Part shown: positions 16,616 through 25,443 of the stretch, in pieces
Numbering within the stretch: the stretch's first letter is position 1
Layout: each line of letters opens with the position of its first letter
Assembly (NCBI GenBank): GCA_029263055.1
Contig: JAJCYG010000070.1
Coordinates: forward strand, 1 to 63,400
Length of the DNA: 63,400 nucleotides
Direction: 5' to 3'
Source of the DNA: Actinomycetes bacterium
GTDB taxonomy: Bacteria; Auribacterota; JAJCYG01
Made by a program: the position numbers and the translations under genes
The notes under the pieces: generated by a model
What the model was told of the DNA's origin: nothing
The model's database searches: none
Seen by the model: only the letters and a program-made list of their open reading frames with translations

Positions 16616-19318
16616 ATGATTAAACTAGAAAAAGAACCTTATCTCTTAACAGTTGATGAGCTGAGTGTAGCTTTCCAGACAGATCTTAAAGCAGGGTTAA
16701 CTTCTGAGGAAGTTTCAACCCGTTTAGCTGAATATGGTCCCAATGCTTTAACAGCAAAAAAAGGGCCTTCGCCTTGGCTCTTATTTTTCTCGCAGTTTAA
16801 CAATTTTATTATTTGGGTCTTAATTGGGGCAGCTGCTATTTCTGGGTTGCTTCAAGAGTGGATTGATACAATAGCGATTTTAGCGATTGTGGTTTTGAAT
16901 GCTATTTTAGGTTTTATCCAAGAATATAAAGCAGAGAAGTCGCTTGAAGCTTTGAAGAATCTCTCTGTTCCCATGACAAAAGTCTATCGACAAGGAAGGC
17001 TTGTTTCTCTTCCTTCTCGCGATCTTGTCCCTGGCGATTTGATTTCTCTCGAAGCTGGAGACAGCATCCCTGCAGACGCTCGCCTGGTCAGTGCTTTTAA
17101 CGTCTCTTCTCAAGAAGCTTCTTTAACAGGAGAGAGTACGCCTGTGAGTAAGAATCTTGATGTTTTAATGAAAGAGACGAGCTTGGCAGATCGAAAAAAT
17201 ATGGTTTATCAAGGAACAACGGTTGCCTCAGGAAAAGGGACCGCTGTTGTGGTGGCAACTGGAATGAAAACAGAGTTAGGAAAAATAGCGACTTTAATTC
17301 AAACAACGGGTGTTGAAGTAACCCCACTTCAAAGAAGATTGGAAAAGCTAGGTAAGATACTTGTTTTTGTTTGTCTCTTGATCATTGCACTTGTTTTTGG
17401 ATTAGGCTTGTTTCAAGGAGCTCCTCTTCTTGAGATGTTCATGACAGCAGTCAGTTTAGCTGTTGCTGCTATTCCAGAAGGGTTGCCTGCTGTTGTGACG
17501 ATCTCCCTTGCTTTTGGCGTTAAAAAAATGGTTAAACGCCATGCCCTTATCCGGAAACTTCCTTCTGTTGAAACCTTGGGATGTGCCACAGTGATCTGTT
17601 CAGACAAAACAGGGACGCTGACTCAAAATCAGATGACTGTTCAAAAGATTTGGACGGGTGATCACTTGATTGAAGTGAGTGGAGTGGGATATGAACCAAA
17701 AGGAACGCTTCTTTTTGAAGGAAAAGAGCTAGAGCTAGAGGCTCAAAGTGCTGTTCAGGAATTGCTTCAAGCAGGGATTCTCTGTAACGATGCGACGCTT
17801 CAAGAAAGTGAGGGAGTCTGGGATATTATTGGCGATCCTACTGAGGGAGCTATCCTTACAGTGGGAAAAAAAGGAGGGGAAGATAGAGAGGCATTAGAAA
17901 GTGAATATGAATTATTAGAAGAGCTCCCTTTTGATTCTGATCGAAAAATGATGAGTGTGCTCCGGCAAGATACAGAAGATGTGACCGCGTTTGTTAAGGG
18001 GGCTCCTGACGTGGTTTTGAGTTGCTGCTCGCAAATCCAAAAAAATGGCACAGCCATTTCTCTACAAGAAAAAGAACAAAAAGAAATTTTAGAAATGAAT
18101 GAACAGTTAGCTGGACAAGCTTTGCGTGTGATTGCACTGGCTAAACGAACTTACCCAAGTCTTCCTAAGGATGTTTCTCCTGAGCATGTGGAACAAGAAC
18201 TGACCTTTCTTGGATTGGTTGCCATGATTGATCCTCCTCGACCCGAAGCAAAAGCAGCTGTTCAAGTTTGCCGAGAGGCAGGGATTCATAGCGTGATGAT
18301 TACTGGCGATCATAAGAGCACTGCCATTGCGATAGCACGTGAATTAGGTCTTTTAGAGGAAGGCATGGAGGCGTTAACTGGAAAAGATTTGGATGACATC
18401 AGTGATGTTGATTTGGTTCAACGCGTTGAAAAGGTTGCTGTTTATGCGCGCGTGACAGCGGAGCATAAGATGCGAATTGTTAAGGCGTGGCAGTTGCGTG
18501 GCGATATTGTGGCCATGACAGGAGATGGCGTTAATGATGCGCCAGCAATCAAACAAGCCAATATCGGCGTGGGGATGGGTATTACAGGGACTGACATCAC
18601 AAAAGAAGTCTCAGACATGGTGGTGACCGATGATAATTTTGCTTCTATTGTCAATGCCATTGAAGAGGGCCGCGGCATTTATGACAACATTAAAAAGTTT
18701 GTTAATTTTCTTTTGCTTTGTAATTTAGCTGAGGTGATGGTGATTGCTTTAGCTCTCTTTTTTAATTTTCATGGGGCTGGAGGAGAGTTAATTCTTCCCT
18801 TAGTTGCGATTCAAATCCTTTGGATGAATTTGGTTACTGATGGTCTTCCTGCCATTGCGATGGGAGTGGATCCTGTAAATCCTCATGTGATGAAACGTCC
18901 TCCCCGACAGAAAAATGAAAAAATTCTTTCTTTGGATGTGGCTCTTAATATTTTTATTGGAGCGATTCTTATTTGTGGTGCCACACTGTTTGCTTTTTAT
19001 TGGGGGCTTGAGAAGAGTGTTGATTTAGCTCGAACCATGGCGTTTACAACATTAGTGATGCTCCAACTTACCTGCGTTCAAATGATTCGTTCTCTTTATT
19101 CTATTTCAATTTTTTCTAATCGGTTTTTACTTCTAGCTATTGCTTCTTCTATTTTGCTTCAGCTAGTGGTGATTTATACTCCTTTAAATATTGCTTTTCG
19201 AACGGTTCCAATTGGATGGACAGAATGGGGACTTATTGGTGGATTGTCTTTACTGGTTTTTGTTTTAGGAAAAGGATTATTTAGCTTGATTGCTCGCTTA
19301 ACGCCTCAGCCTGCTTAA
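16616..19318 (+). CDS. Calcium-type (P2A) P-type ATPase
   Basis: A 900-residue ATP-driven cation pump. An N-terminal cation ATPase domain ([20 protein letters not shown]) is followed by the actuator TGEST loop, the membrane PEGLPAVV motif, the phosphorylation site DKTGTLT, the nucleotide-binding KGAPDVVL and the hinge [14 protein letters not shown]. The C-terminal membrane segments include [13 protein letters not shown] and [14 protein letters not shown]. This is the SERCA/PMCA-like type that exports Ca2+ and sometimes Mn2+ or Na+. ATG is chosen over a TTG one codon earlier. The last 38 bases overlap the convergent radical SAM gene. Confidence 0.9.
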   Translation: MIKLEKEPYLLTVDELSVAFQTDLKAGLTSEEVSTRLAEYGPNALTAKKGPSPWLLFFSQFNNFIIWVLIGAAAISGLLQEWIDTIAILAIVVLNAILGFIQEYKAEKSLEALKNLSVPMTKVYRQGRLVSLPSRDLVPGDLISLEAGDSIPADARLVSAFNVSSQEASLTGESTPVSKNLDVLMKETSLADRKNMVYQGTTVASGKGTAVVVATGMKTELGKIATLIQTTGVEVTPLQRRLEKLGKILVFVCLLIIALVFGLGLFQGAPLLEMFMTAVSLAVAAIPEGLPAVVTISLAFGVKKMVKRHALIRKLPSVETLGCATVICSDKTGTLTQNQMTVQKIWTGDHLIEVSGVGYEPKGTLLFEGKELELEAQSAVQELLQAGILCNDATLQESEGVWDIIGDPTEGAILTVGKKGGEDREALESEYELLEELPFDSDRKMMSVLRQDTEDVTAFVKGAPDVVLSCCSQIQKNGTAISLQEKEQKEILEMNEQLAGQALRVIALAKRTYPSLPKDVSPEHVEQELTFLGLVAMIDPPRPEAKAAVQVCREAGIHSVMITGDHKSTAIAIARELGLLEEGMEALTGKDLDDISDVDLVQRVEKVAVYARVTAEHKMRIVKAWQLRGDIVAMTGDGVNDAPAIKQANIGVGMGITGTDITKEVSDMVVTDDNFASIVNAIEEGRGIYDNIKKFVNFLLLCNLAEVMVIALALFFNFHGAGGELILPLVAIQILWMNLVTDGLPAIAMGVDPVNPHVMKRPPRQKNEKILSLDVALNIFIGAILICGATLFAFYWGLEKSVDLARTMAFTTLVMLQLTCVQMIRSLYSISIFSNRFLLLAIASSILLQLVVIYTPLNIAFRTVPIGWTEWGLIGGLSLLVFVLGKGLFSLIARLTPQPA

Positions 19319-20510
19319 AGCCAATCTCTTCATCGGTAAGATAACAAGCAGGGTCTTCTGCCCAAGGGTTTCCATTGAGAGAATAGGCTCGAACGCGTAA
19401 GCTCCCTCCGCAAAGGCTTTGCCACTGACATTTTTGACAGCGTCCTTCGAGTAAGGGTAAACGATTTTTAAGACCTGCCATCACTGGGTGAGAGGTGTCT
19501 TCCCAGATTTCACTAAAAGGGCGTTCTTTTACATTACCAAAAGGGAGGGTTTGCCAAAATTGATCGGCATGCACATTGCCTAAAAAGTTAATGTTGGCAA
19601 CTCCCACTCCAGAGGAATTAGCGCCTCCTCCATTCCAGGCTAAAAGTTCTTTCACTTTTTCAGCTCGTTGCGGGTCTGTTTTTAATAATTTCAAGTAGAG
19701 ATAGACACCATCGGCATGATTAGCAACGGTGAGAATATCTTTTTTAAATCCACGATCATGAAGGTCTTTTGATTTTAAAAGAATTTTATCAAGAGCAGCA
19801 CGCGTCTCTTCCGCAGAAAGGTCTTCAGAAACTAATTTGCGCCCACGTCCTGAATAAGCCAAATGATAAAAACAGATGCGGTCAATATCTTCATTTTCTA
19901 TAAACTTAAAATAACGATCAAGTTCGTTTACATTGTGTCGAGTGAGTGTGATGCGCAAACTGATTTTGATGCCAGCTTTTTTACAATTCCGAATCCCTTT
20001 AACTGCTTTATCATAAGCCCAGGGTTGGCCTCTAAACTTGTTGTGCACTTCTCCGATTCCATCAAGGCTGGCTCCCACATAAATGAGACCATGTTCTTTT
20101 AATTTTTCAGCCACATCTGGTTTGATTAGTGTTGCATTGGTTGAGAGAACGGTCCGAAGCCCTACTTTTTGGGTGGCTCTTAATAGTTGCCAAAAATCAT
20201 GTCGTAAAAGGGGTTCCCCACCTGAAAGGAGGAGAGAAGGGATTTTGTATGCCGCTAAATCATCAATGACTTTAAGAGCCTCTTCGGTAGAGAGTTCGTT
20301 GGGATAGAGCTTGGATTCAGACTCTGTATAGCAGTGAATGCACCGGAGATTGCATGTACGCGTTAGATTCCATACGACAACAGGGCGCCGCTCTTTGGCT
20401 GATTGGGCTCTATGATGTGGTTGAAGCGTCCCAGCCTGTGCCTTTTCCCCATACCGCAGTGGGTCATGGGCAAAAGAATCATTACAATATAGCTTTGAAA
20501 TACCAATCAT
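19281..20510 (-). CDS. ahbC: AhbC/NirJ-type radical SAM haem biosynthesis enzyme
   Basis: A 409-residue radical SAM/SPASM protein. The start MIGISKLYC, the FYHLAYSGRGRKL and NHADGVYLYLKLL segments match AhbC, which turns 12,18-didecarboxysiroheme into Fe-coproporphyrin III. The segment SGVGVANINFLGNVHAD is closer to NirJ of haem d1 synthesis. The SAM cluster is C53, C57, C60. The SPASM cysteines are in GRCQKCQWQSLCGG and DPACYLTDEEI; where AhbC commonly has a cysteine (GxGC), this protein has Asn. AhbC is favoured because no cd1 nitrite reductase is nearby, but NirJ is a real alternative. Its promoter leaves almost no leader. Confidence 0.82.
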   Translation of the reverse strand: MIGISKLYCNDSFAHDPLRYGEKAQAGTLQPHHRAQSAKERRPVVVWNLTRTCNLRCIHCYTESESKLYPNELSTEEALKVIDDLAAYKIPSLLLSGGEPLLRHDFWQLLRATQKVGLRTVLSTNATLIKPDVAEKLKEHGLIYVGASLDGIGEVHNKFRGQPWAYDKAVKGIRNCKKAGIKISLRITLTRHNVNELDRYFKFIENEDIDRICFYHLAYSGRGRKLVSEDLSAEETRAALDKILLKSKDLHDRGFKKDILTVANHADGVYLYLKLLKTDPQRAEKVKELLAWNGGGANSSGVGVANINFLGNVHADQFWQTLPFGNVKERPFSEIWEDTSHPVMAGLKNRLPLLEGRCQKCQWQSLCGGSLRVRAYSLNGNPWAEDPACYLTDEEIGFKQAEALSEQSS

Positions 20511-20518
20511 AGTCTTAA

Positions 20519-20546
20519 CCTATAGGATCCTAGGGTAAAAAGTCAA
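20519..20546 (-). promoter_or_regulatory. Sigma70-type promoter of ahbC, leaderless
   Basis: On the minus strand: TTGACT (20546-20541), 16 bases, TATAGG (20524-20519), then 8 bases to the ATG. Transcription should start at or beside the start codon, and no Shine-Dalgarno is present. Operator site 5 begins 4 bases upstream of the -35 box. Confidence 0.6.
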
Positions 20547-20549
20547 TAA

Positions 20550-20571
20550 AATAAGACTAAATAGTATTAAT
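20550..20571. promoter_or_regulatory. Inverted-repeat operator site 5
   Basis: AATAAGAC, spacer TAAATA, GTATTAAT, between the divergent ahbC and response-regulator genes. It is next to the ahbC -35 box, centred about 48 bases from its expected transcription start, and further upstream of the regulator gene. That position would suit an activator of ahbC as well as a repressor. Confidence 0.7.
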
Positions 20572-20641
20572 ATTGTAAATTACACAATATTTCTTTATCA
20601 TGTATACTACTAGTAGGATACATTCATTTAGGGGTAAATAC

Positions 20642-21451
20642 ATGTCCGAAAGACTCTTAGTTGTTGACGATGAAGATCAGGTAAGAGAAGTACTGCGTAA
20701 ACATCTTGAAAACGCAGGATATGAAGTTGAAACTTGCGCCAATGGGCAAGAAGCTTTAGAAAAGGTGAAGCAAAACGGCGGGGTCGATTGTATTTTAACT
20801 GACCTTAATATGCCGGTTATGGATGGCCTTAAATTCTTAAAAGGTTCTAAAGAAATCGCCCCCTCTATTCCTATCATTATAATCAGTGGAGCCGCTACAG
20901 TAAACGATGCTGTTACAGCTCTTAAGTTGGGTGCAGTTGGTTTAATCGAAAAGCCTTTTGAAGTAGAAAAAGTCAAAGCCACTGTTCGTGAAACTCTTTC
21001 GTTAAAAGTAAAAACAAATCGTAAGCATCTTTCTCTCCCTTTTTTAGAAAAAAAATGGACCCTTGAAGTTTCTACAAACAAAAATGCAATTCCTTCGATT
21101 ATTGAACTTGTGCTTAAAGGCATGGAAGGAATGGCGCTCCTTGCTCCAGCTAAAGAAGAGCAGATTGCAGAGGCATTAAACGCTGCGTTGAATAATGCGA
21201 TGGAGCATGGTAATAAAAATGATACGGCTAAACGTGTTTTGGTTAATGCTCATGCCACAAGTGACAAAATGTTAGTCAGCATTCAAGATGAAGGGGATGG
21301 GTATACTCCTTTTGATTTAATTGATGAGGGAAACCTCAATGAAGATGCATGGGGAAAAGCGAAAGGCCTTTTAAAGATTTTCTTAGTTGCTAAAGAGGTT
21401 ACATTTAATGCTAAAGGAAATCTTATTTGTATCGCTTTTGAAAAGGAATAG
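20642..21451 (+). CDS. Response regulator with C-terminal RsbW-like ATPase domain
   Basis: A 269-residue protein. Residues 1-120 are an intact receiver: acidic pair DDE at 9-11, phospho-acceptor D54 in LTDLNMP, the SGAA switch and the EKPFE lysine. Residues 135-269 are a GHKL ATPase of the anti-sigma/serine-kinase type, with ALNAALNNAMEHGN as N-box and SIQDEGDGYTP as G1 box. There is no His-phosphotransfer domain. Such a protein could control a sigma or anti-anti-sigma partner through phosphorylation of the receiver. ATG at 20642 is chosen because AGGGG lies 7 bases upstream. Confidence 0.85.
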   Translation: MSERLLVVDDEDQVREVLRKHLENAGYEVETCANGQEALEKVKQNGGVDCILTDLNMPVMDGLKFLKGSKEIAPSIPIIIISGAATVNDAVTALKLGAVGLIEKPFEVEKVKATVRETLSLKVKTNRKHLSLPFLEKKWTLEVSTNKNAIPSIIELVLKGMEGMALLAPAKEEQIAEALNAALNNAMEHGNKNDTAKRVLVNAHATSDKMLVSIQDEGDGYTPFDLIDEGNLNEDAWGKAKGLLKIFLVAKEVTFNAKGNLICIAFEKE

Positions 21452-21454
21452 GAA

Positions 21455-22276
21455 ATGGCTAAAGATCTTTCAGAAAAACCAACACTTTTAATTGTTGAGC
21501 ATAGCGAAAAAACACGGGAAGAATTAGTTAATTCTTTAGGCAAGCATGGTTATCAGGTAGAAGTGTCTGATACGGTTGATAGTGCCTTGGAAAAGTCTCA
21601 GCAAATCCCCTTTTCTTGTATTGTAACAGCTATTGATTTTCCAGACTGTGATGGCCTTAAGTATTTAGAAAAACTTCAAAAAATCGTCAAAACCACTCCT
21701 ATTATTGCACTTTCTTCTAATACGAATGTTAGTAGTGCGGTTGCCACTATGCAACAAGGGGTCTTTTTATTGATTCAAAAACCAATCTTTGTGATGGAAG
21801 TTGTTCGTGCTGTTGAAGAGGTTTTGGCGAATAAGCAAAAGGCTAGAGGGTTTGTTTCAATCCAGAATTCTCTTTATGCTGATATGAATTTTGAGGTCCC
21901 GGGTAATTTGGGTCAAATTGAAAGTGTGATTGATCATATTGCGGAAGATGTAGAAGGAAAGGTCATTCCTAATAGTGAAGATGCGGCGTTTCGAGCTGTA
22001 TTACGATGTGCGCTACATAATGCGGTTATTCATGGTCATCAAGGGGATGAGAATAAAAAAGTCAAAGTTTATGCAAGCTTAAGACAAGATCAATGTGAAG
22101 TGGTTGTAACCGACCTTGGAAAAGGTTTTGATCCTCAATCATTTATTAATCCAGATAACCTACAAGGGGCTGCTGAAAAGAATCCAAGTGGTCTTGTTCG
22201 GATTTATTGTTATATGGATAAAGTTAGCTTTAATGAGGATGGCAATCAAATTCGGATGATTAAGCAGCGTCAATAA
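21455..22276 (+). CDS. Pseudo-receiver protein with RsbW-like ATPase domain
   Basis: A 273-residue paralogue of the gene before it, three bases downstream. In its receiver the phospho-acceptor is A59 (VTAIDFPDCDG against LTDLNMPVMDG), and the acidic pair has become EHSE, so normal phosphorylation is not expected; the switch region and KP lysine remain. The ATPase half keeps ALHNAVIHGH and the VVTDLGKGFDP motif, so it may still bind ATP. It may antagonise or form dimers with its intact neighbour. Confidence 0.82.
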   Translation: MAKDLSEKPTLLIVEHSEKTREELVNSLGKHGYQVEVSDTVDSALEKSQQIPFSCIVTAIDFPDCDGLKYLEKLQKIVKTTPIIALSSNTNVSSAVATMQQGVFLLIQKPIFVMEVVRAVEEVLANKQKARGFVSIQNSLYADMNFEVPGNLGQIESVIDHIAEDVEGKVIPNSEDAAFRAVLRCALHNAVIHGHQGDENKKVKVYASLRQDQCEVVVTDLGKGFDPQSFINPDNLQGAAEKNPSGLVRIYCYMDKVSFNEDGNQIRMIKQRQ

Positions 22277-22297
22277 ATCGCATAAATGGAGAAAACA

Positions 22298-22669
22298 ATG
22301 CCCAAAAGAGTTTTAGTTGTTGATGATGAAGAAGCTATTGTTCATATTCTTAAAAAAAGACTTGAGCAAGCTGGTTTTGAGGTTGAGACTGCATTAGATG
22401 GGGAAGAGGGATGTCGAAAGGCTAAAGAAGGTGGTTTTGATGTGATGTTGCTTGATTTGAATCTTCCAAAACGAGATGGTGAATCGGTCTGCCTGGAACT
22501 TAAGATGGATCCTACAACACAAGATTTACAGATTATTATGCTGACTAATCGGACTGACTCTTTAACAAAAGAGATCGGCGAAAAGTTAGGGGCTGATGCT
22601 TTTATACCTAAACCATTTCAATATCAAGATGTTATTGGAATGATTAATGATGTTCTAAGCTCTAGCTAA
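22298..22669 (+). CDS. Single-domain response regulator
   Basis: A 123-residue stand-alone receiver with DDEE acidic residues, D53 in LLDLNLPKRDG and the IPKPFQ lysine. It is third in the regulator operon. I use the second ATG because GGAG lies 6 bases upstream of it; an ATG 12 bases earlier is open. It has no output domain, so it may act as a CheY-like messenger or phosphate sink. Its end overlaps the convergent hybrid kinase by 8 bases. Confidence 0.88.
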   Translation: MPKRVLVVDDEEAIVHILKKRLEQAGFEVETALDGEEGCRKAKEGGFDVMLLDLNLPKRDGESVCLELKMDPTTQDLQIIMLTNRTDSLTKEIGEKLGADAFIPKPFQYQDVIGMINDVLSSS

Positions 22670-24632
22670 CGGCCTTATCTTGCCTGTCTAATTCTTCTCT
22701 TATTTTGGAAATAACATTGTTTGATGAATACGGTTTTTGAATAAAAGCGGCCTTTTTCTTAAAATCACTTTCTTCATTAAGAGCTTGATCAGAATAACCC
22801 GAGGCAAACAATATTTTTATATTAGGGTAGAGTTTTTTCACTTTTTTAGATAATTCAATCCCGCCCATATCAGGCATAACCATATCTGTAAAAATAAGAT
22901 CGATTGATTTATTTTGTTCATTTAAAATCTTCAAAGCCTCTATTCCATTTGAAGCTTCTAAAATACGATATCCTTGTTTGATTAGGTTTTTTATAGCGAC
23001 ATCTCTTACAGCGACTTCATCTTCAACGACTAAAATAGTTTCATTTCCTTTAAGATTCTTAGGCTTTTTATTTTGAGAAGCAGTCTGTTTTTTATTAGTT
23101 TTAATGCGCGGCAAATAGACTTTTATGATTGTTCCTTTTTCCGGCTCGCTGTATGGATGAATATAACCTTTGTTTTGTTGGACGATTCCAAAACAGGTTG
23201 ATAAACCTAAACCAGTCCCTTTTTCTTTTTCTTTGGTTGTGAAAAAGGGTTCAAATATTTGCTCCATGATTTTTGACGTCATTCCGCAGCCTGTGTCACT
23301 GACTGAAAGCATCACATATTCTCCAGAAGCCACATTTTCATAACCTATGACTTGACTCTGCTCTAAAACAGTGTTTTTTGTCTCTATCAGTATTTTCCCT
23401 TTTCCAGATATTGCTTGAGTTGCGTTCACAACTAAATTAGCCAATATATTTTCTGCTTGTGCTGGATCGATAAATACGTCTCCTAAGTTTTTAGAAGGAA
23501 TAAATTTAAATTCAATATCTTCGTGAATCAGTCTTTTAAGCATTTTGTCTAAGTTTACAATAAGTTTATTAAGATTTAAGTTGGTTGGGTGGATCATCTC
23601 TTTTCGGCTGAATGCCAAAAGCTGACGTGTTAAAGCAGCAGAACGTTGAGCTGCTTTGATAATACCTTCTATTTCTTGGCGTTTGGTATCATCTTGTTCA
23701 AGCTCATCAAGGATAAGTTCGCTGTAGCCTATAATAGCTGTTAATTGGTTGTTAAAGTCATGCGCGACTCCTCCAGCTAATGTCCCTATTGATTCCATTT
23801 TTTGGGATTGCGCTAGTTGTTTTTCAAGCTCGAGGCTCTTCCTCATTTCTCTTGAAAGTTCCTGTTCGGCTTGGACCTTTTCGGTAATATCCCGTTTAAT
23901 AGCAACAAATCGAACAATATCACCTTCTGGAGAGATGACTGGAGTGACAGTCATCTCTTCGGGATAAAAAGAGCCATCTTTTCGGCGATTGACCATTTTT
24001 CCTGCCCATACTTTTTTTGATAAGACTGTTTGCCAAAGGTTTTTATAGAAGTCCTTGTTTTGTCTGTCTGATCTCAATAGATTGGTGCTCTTACCAATTG
24101 CTTCTTTAAAAGAGTATCCTGTTGTTTTAGTAAATGCCGGATTTGCGTACTCAATAAATCCGTCTATATCGGTAATGACAATCATATCTGCAGCTGCATC
24201 AATAGCAGTTAGACGTGTTTGAAGTTGTTCGAGAGACTTTTTTGTTTTAGATATATCGCGGACACTTGCTTGTAAGAATTTTTTATTTTCAAACGTGAAA
24301 GCTGTTAATAACACTTCTGCAAAAAATTCTTTCCCCTTTTTATTGAAATGAACCCACTCGAATTTATTTTCCCCCTTTTTAAATGCTTCTTCTATTTTTT
24401 TATTAGCTTCTGTGCGCGAGAGTTTGCCATTGGGTTGTTTTTTGGGGGAGAGGTCTAAGGGATGTAGTTTAAGAAAATCTTTTTTACGAGAAAAACCAAA
24501 TAATTTTAATGTGGCTTGATTGCAATCAAGGACTTCTTTTTTATTTAAAAAAACAATAGCATCTATTGACCCTTCATATAAAACATTAAAATGGTATTTT
24601 TTTTCTTTTATTTTTGATAGCTTTTTTGTCAT
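22662..24632 (-). CDS. Hybrid histidine kinase with two PAS domains
   Basis: A 656-residue cytoplasmic sensor kinase. Order: PAS 1 (residues about 10-125, FNVLYEGSIDAIVFLN), PAS 2 (about 135-260, DAAADMIVITDIDGFIEYAN), dimerisation helix with LAGGVAHDFNNQLTAIIGY, HATPase (NLVVNATQAI, SDTGCGMT, GTGLGLST) and a C-terminal receiver with FTDMVMPDMGG. No membrane segments are seen, so the signal is intracellular or borne by a PAS ligand. It is convergent with the three-regulator operon and is the obvious partner candidate for it. Confidence 0.9.
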   Translation of the reverse strand: MTKKLSKIKEKKYHFNVLYEGSIDAIVFLNKKEVLDCNQATLKLFGFSRKKDFLKLHPLDLSPKKQPNGKLSRTEANKKIEEAFKKGENKFEWVHFNKKGKEFFAEVLLTAFTFENKKFLQASVRDISKTKKSLEQLQTRLTAIDAAADMIVITDIDGFIEYANPAFTKTTGYSFKEAIGKSTNLLRSDRQNKDFYKNLWQTVLSKKVWAGKMVNRRKDGSFYPEEMTVTPVISPEGDIVRFVAIKRDITEKVQAEQELSREMRKSLELEKQLAQSQKMESIGTLAGGVAHDFNNQLTAIIGYSELILDELEQDDTKRQEIEGIIKAAQRSAALTRQLLAFSRKEMIHPTNLNLNKLIVNLDKMLKRLIHEDIEFKFIPSKNLGDVFIDPAQAENILANLVVNATQAISGKGKILIETKNTVLEQSQVIGYENVASGEYVMLSVSDTGCGMTSKIMEQIFEPFFTTKEKEKGTGLGLSTCFGIVQQNKGYIHPYSEPEKGTIIKVYLPRIKTNKKQTASQNKKPKNLKGNETILVVEDEVAVRDVAIKNLIKQGYRILEASNGIEALKILNEQNKSIDLIFTDMVMPDMGGIELSKKVKKLYPNIKILFASGYSDQALNEESDFKKKAAFIQKPYSSNNVISKIREELDRQDKAVS

Positions 24633-24858
24633 ATTATCCTTATTGCTTAAGTCTATTAAAATATATTAATATGTTATTTTAATTAACAACACTTTACATA
24701 AAAAGCCTTCATATAACTATACCTGTTTTTCTCCACTCCTGCTCTATGCAGTTTTGCATTGGATTTTGTTTTAGCTTTCCATAATTAACTGCTTTATTGC
24801 AATAAGTTATGAAAGATTAACCTAAAATGAGTGTTATAGAATAATCATCCTATCTTAA

Positions 24859-24880
24859 AATAAGACAAATAAGTATTATT
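24859..24880. promoter_or_regulatory. Inverted-repeat operator site 6
   Basis: AATAAGAC, spacer AAATAA, GTATTATT, in the 286-base gap before the half-ferritin gene at 24919. The right arm itself contains TATTAT, a possible -10 box, so the operator and promoter may coincide. The rest of the gap is AT-rich with no gene seen. Confidence 0.68.
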
Positions 24881-24918
24881 TTATTGTTTTTTAGCGTCAC
24901 CAGAGCTAAAATGAAAGT

Positions 24919-25182
24919 ATGGAAGACCGCTATTTCGATAAAAAGAGAGAGCTTGCTCGACTTTTTTTGGAAGCTGCCGAAGAAGAGGACTCTGCTGTTT
25001 TTGCACTTTCCATGTTAGCTCAAAATAGAGATCAGCTTGCTATTTTTGAAGAAAAGAGGGCCCTTGTAGAAGCTTATTTAGAGGTTTTGATTATAGAAAC
25101 AAAAAAGCACCAACAGATGTTGGAGAGTATCGCTGATCGGTTAATAGATCCGAGGAGCTCAATATGCAAAGAGAAACTTTAA
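24919..25182 (+). CDS. Small two-helix ferritin-like protein, member 1
   Basis: An 87-residue highly charged helical protein. Helix 1 carries EAAEEED (residues 18-24) and helix 2 carries ETKKHQQML (E60, H64). The layout resembles the next protein and the half-ferritins that dimerise to build a four-helix di-iron site, but the Glu-to-His spacing is one residue longer than ExxH. It overlaps the next gene by 19 bases. No database-type family name is recognised; iron binding is an inference. Confidence 0.55.
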   Translation: MEDRYFDKKRELARLFLEAAEEEDSAVFALSMLAQNRDQLAIFEEKRALVEAYLEVLIIETKKHQQMLESIADRLIDPRSSICKEKL

Positions 25183-25388
25183 TTGAAGTATGGAAGATAC
25201 GCTTTCAGAAAATGCTTAATTTGGAAGAAGAAGCGGTTGATTTGTATCAAACACTCATTGAAGAAAATTCTCAATTATTAGATGAAGCTGATGTTGAAGA
25301 GTATTTAAAAGAGATTTTAAAAGACGAAATTAAGCATGTCAAAATGGCAAAAAAGCTTTGTCAACTTGCAGAAGAACTAAAAAGTTAG
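25164..25388 (+). CDS. Small two-helix ferritin-like protein, member 2
   Basis: A 74-residue protein with a glutamate-rich first helix (LEEEAVDLYQTL, E21-E23) and a second helix with the di-iron motif E55-x-x-H58 in DEIKHVKMA. This is half of a rubrerythrin-like four-helix bundle, as in encapsulated ferritins, which complete the site by pairing. No encapsulin is present. AGGAG lies 6 bases before the ATG, inside the upstream gene. It may pair with itself or with member 1. Confidence 0.6.
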   Translation: MQRETLIEVWKIRFQKMLNLEEEAVDLYQTLIEENSQLLDEADVEEYLKEILKDEIKHVKMAKKLCQLAEELKS

Positions 25389-25443
25389 AGTTCTAGAGTC
25401 TTTCCAAATAAATGTTGATTAATAATTTATCAAAGGAGAAAAA

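Noticed and set aside
20677..21123. 148-residue reverse-strand frame inside the receiver gene
   Set aside because: The plus strand encodes a clear receiver domain over the same bases.
25415..25433. TTGAT...ATCAA pair before the B12 radical SAM gene, like an FNR box
   Set aside because: The spacer is nine bases instead of four and the inner bases do not pair; the stretch is simply AT-rich.
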